A program made the position numbers and the translations under genes. The notes below the pieces were generated by a model that searched no databases, was not told the DNA's origin, and worked only from the letters and a program-made list of their open reading frames with translations. A DNA stretch of 64,000 nt from Burkholderia stabilis (GTDB lineage Bacteria > Pseudomonadota > Gammaproteobacteria > Burkholderiales > Burkholderiaceae): assembly GCF_001742165.1 (NCBI RefSeq), contig NZ_CP016442.1:3286001-3350000 (forward strand). The letters are read 5' to 3'. Within the stretch, counting starts at the first letter, position 1, and each line of letters opens with the position of its first letter. Shown here one piece after another: positions 62,563 to 64,000 of the stretch.

Positions 62563-64000
62563 TCGATTTCCCTAGAAACTTGACCACGACGTCATGCGGC
62601 ACGTGGCTCTGCGTGAGCCCCGTCTCTCCCGCCGCGTTGGTGACGCCTTCCGAAAGCAGCTTGCCGTTCGAGAACATCTGGTACCGCGTGTTCGCGACCG
62701 GAATGTCGGTGCCGGCCCAGTGCGCGATGAACGCCTGATCGTAGTTGCCGCCCGAGTTCGGCAGCGTCGGCATGGCTTGCGACAGGTGCGTCGGCCCGCT
62801 GAACGCGTGCTGCGCCCCCTTGATGTCGATCTTGCCGGGCGCGTGCACTTCGATGTTGCCGTCCGCGATGCGGATGTAGGCGCCGCCGGACGTCAGCAGG
62901 ATTTCCTTTGCCGCCGCGCCTTCGATCGACTCGGTGACGGCCATCAGCTTCAGCGCCTTCTGCGCGGTCAGCTCGATGTTGTCCGCGTGCGCCTGGACTT
63001 CGACCTTGCCCTTGCCGGCGAACAGTTTGATCCCCGCGTTCTGCGCGAACAGGCTGATCCGGTCGAGGACGCTCGCGATCAGCGATTTCCCCGCGGCGAC
63101 GTGCGTGCTTTGCCCGCTGACGAGGTTGATGTGCTGGTCCGCTGCAAGCTGTGCGGACTGCTGCGTGGACATCCCGATGCCGGCCGGGCTGCCGAACAGC
63201 ATCACGGGCTGCTTGAACGCGTTGGCGCTGCCGGTTCCGCCGCCCGCGGTGCGCCCGCCGGATGCGCTGCCGCTCACGCTGTTCTGCGTCGCGTCGGTGA
63301 ACTGCTTCAGCGCCGTGTGGCCGGGGTCGAGCGATTCGCCCTGATGCTGCGCGCTGACGTCCGACATGGCCTCCATCAGCCCTTCCGCGCGAACGAGCTG
63401 CTGTTGCGTTTCCTGCACGTCGAGCGGCTGGCTCGCCGGCGGTTTCGGATACGTCGTGACGTACAGGCCGCGATTCGCGCGCACGGCGCCGTATGCGTCC
63501 GAACGCAGGTCGAAGCCGCTGCCGAGATAGCTGCCGCGGTTGTTGCCCGTGTGGTCGATCAGGTAGCCGAGGTGCAGGTGCGCGTTGGTCTGGCTGCTGT
63601 ACAGGTGCACGCGGTTCTGCGCCGTCGCGTCGTCGAGCACCAGCTGGTTGTAGCCGGCGCCCGCGTATTCCTTCGACCGGTAGCCGGACAGGATCCCGTT
63701 GGTGTGCCACTGCGGGCTCGTCGCGCCGTTGTACAGCTTGCCGACGATGATCGGGCGGTCGCAGTCGCCGCCGACGAAATCGACCAGCACCTCCTCGCCG
63801 CTGCGGTGCGGGTGAACGGCGCCGTAGCCGTTACCCGAATCCGACGCCACGGCGCGCAGCCAGCACGATGCTTTCTCGTCGCCGTCGTTGAGGCGGTCCC
63901 AATGGAAGCGGACCTTGACCCGGTTCAGTTCGTCGGTGTGGACTTCCTCGCCTTGCGGCGCGACGACGATCGCCGATTGCAGGTGCATCGGCGGTTTCGC
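62555..64000 (-). CDS. vgrG: VgrG type VI spike protein, C-terminal part (cut by window edge)
   Basis: 482 residues visible. The first ~100 are the end of the gp5/OB-fold part (VKVRFHWDRLNDGDEKASCW, VLVDFVGGDCDRPIIVGKLY). A DUF2345 region and beta-helix needle follow (SYLGSGFDLRSDAYGAVRA, GNIEVHAPGKIDIKGAQHAF). The last ~60 residues (about AFIAHWAGTDIPVANTRYQM to the end) look like a small transthyretin-like domain, an add-on known to hold cargo effectors. The N-terminus lies beyond 64000. The overlapping gene downstream is its presumed cargo. Confidence 0.93.
   Translation of the reverse strand, partial: AKPPMHLQSAIVVAPQGEEVHTDELNRVKVRFHWDRLNDGDEKASCWLRAVASDSGNGYGAVHPHRSGEEVLVDFVGGDCDRPIIVGKLYNGATSPQWHTNGILSGYRSKEYAGAGYNQLVLDDATAQNRVHLYSSQTNAHLHLGYLIDHTGNNRGSYLGSGFDLRSDAYGAVRANRGLYVTTYPKPPASQPLDVQETQQQLVRAEGLMEAMSDVSAQHQGESLDPGHTALKQFTDATQNSVSGSASGGRTAGGGTGSANAFKQPVMLFGSPAGIGMSTQQSAQLAADQHINLVSGQSTHVAAGKSLIASVLDRISLFAQNAGIKLFAGKGKVEVQAHADNIELTAQKALKLMAVTESIEGAAAKEILLTSGGAYIRIADGNIEVHAPGKIDIKGAQHAFSGPTHLSQAMPTLPNSGGNYDQAFIAHWAGTDIPVANTRYQMFSNGKLLSEGVTNAAGETGLTQSHVPHDVVVKFLGKSNG

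Overview
The window looks like a stretch of the large chromosome of a Burkholderia cepacia-complex species. It is very GC-rich with strong G/C at third codon positions. Gene neighbourhoods such as recA-recX-sucC-sucD-TerC-pilin-pglL and the PhoH-miaB pair are ones I associate with Burkholderia (recall; no search could be run). Most of it is ordinary chromosome: about 57 protein genes, one tRNA, one riboswitch, and no phage, transposase, integrase or CRISPR array.

Layout, left to right. 1-6.5 kb: start of a PhoH-family ATPase, miaB, a divergent LysR/MFS-efflux pair, a cupin-type XRE regulator, and an FMN riboswitch controlling ribB. 6.5-9.7 kb: a HAD phosphatase and what is left of a sugar/inositol-type locus (LacI regulator, TIM-barrel isomerase, and only the last ~35 codons of a Gfo/Idh dehydrogenase). 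9.9-15.7 kb: glycerol catabolism (glpD, glpK, glpF on the minus strand, with glpR nearby). 15.9-24.2 kb: gamma-glutamyltransferase, ferritin-like di-iron protein, RhlE helicase, a triheme plus a diheme cytochrome c, and a CopD-like membrane protein. 24.4-26.4 kb: galactonate dehydratase with a divergent GntR regulator whose reading frame has no ordinary start codon. 26.4-31.1 kb: two small Cys-rich proteins, a very large class A penicillin-binding protein and a MAPEG protein.

31.1-40.2 kb is rich in regulators. A LysR regulator faces an MHS transporter-amidase-porin module (uptake and hydrolysis of an unknown amide). Then come an orphan PAAR spike tip, a cupin, an isonitrile-hydratase-like DJ-1 protein facing a GlxA-type AraC regulator, and another LysR. 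40.3-44.9 kb holds four unrecognised secreted or membrane-anchored proteins ending beside a tRNA-Met gene, the most accessory-looking part of the interior.

45.2-58.8 kb is core again: an MHS transporter beside a TctDE/QseBC-like two-component system, SOS-controlled recA with recX, DUF2889, sucCD, a TerC-type membrane protein, a type IV pilin gene that is frameshifted at its leader, and the O-oligosaccharyltransferase pglL. 58.8-64 kb is a type VI secretion cassette read leftwards: the C-terminal part of a VgrG with an adaptor-like tail, an overlapping unrecognised effector candidate (an HExxH motif and four 11-residue tail repeats), and an inner-membrane-anchored Asp-box protein as the immunity candidate. 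This cassette is the strongest candidate for something undescribed.
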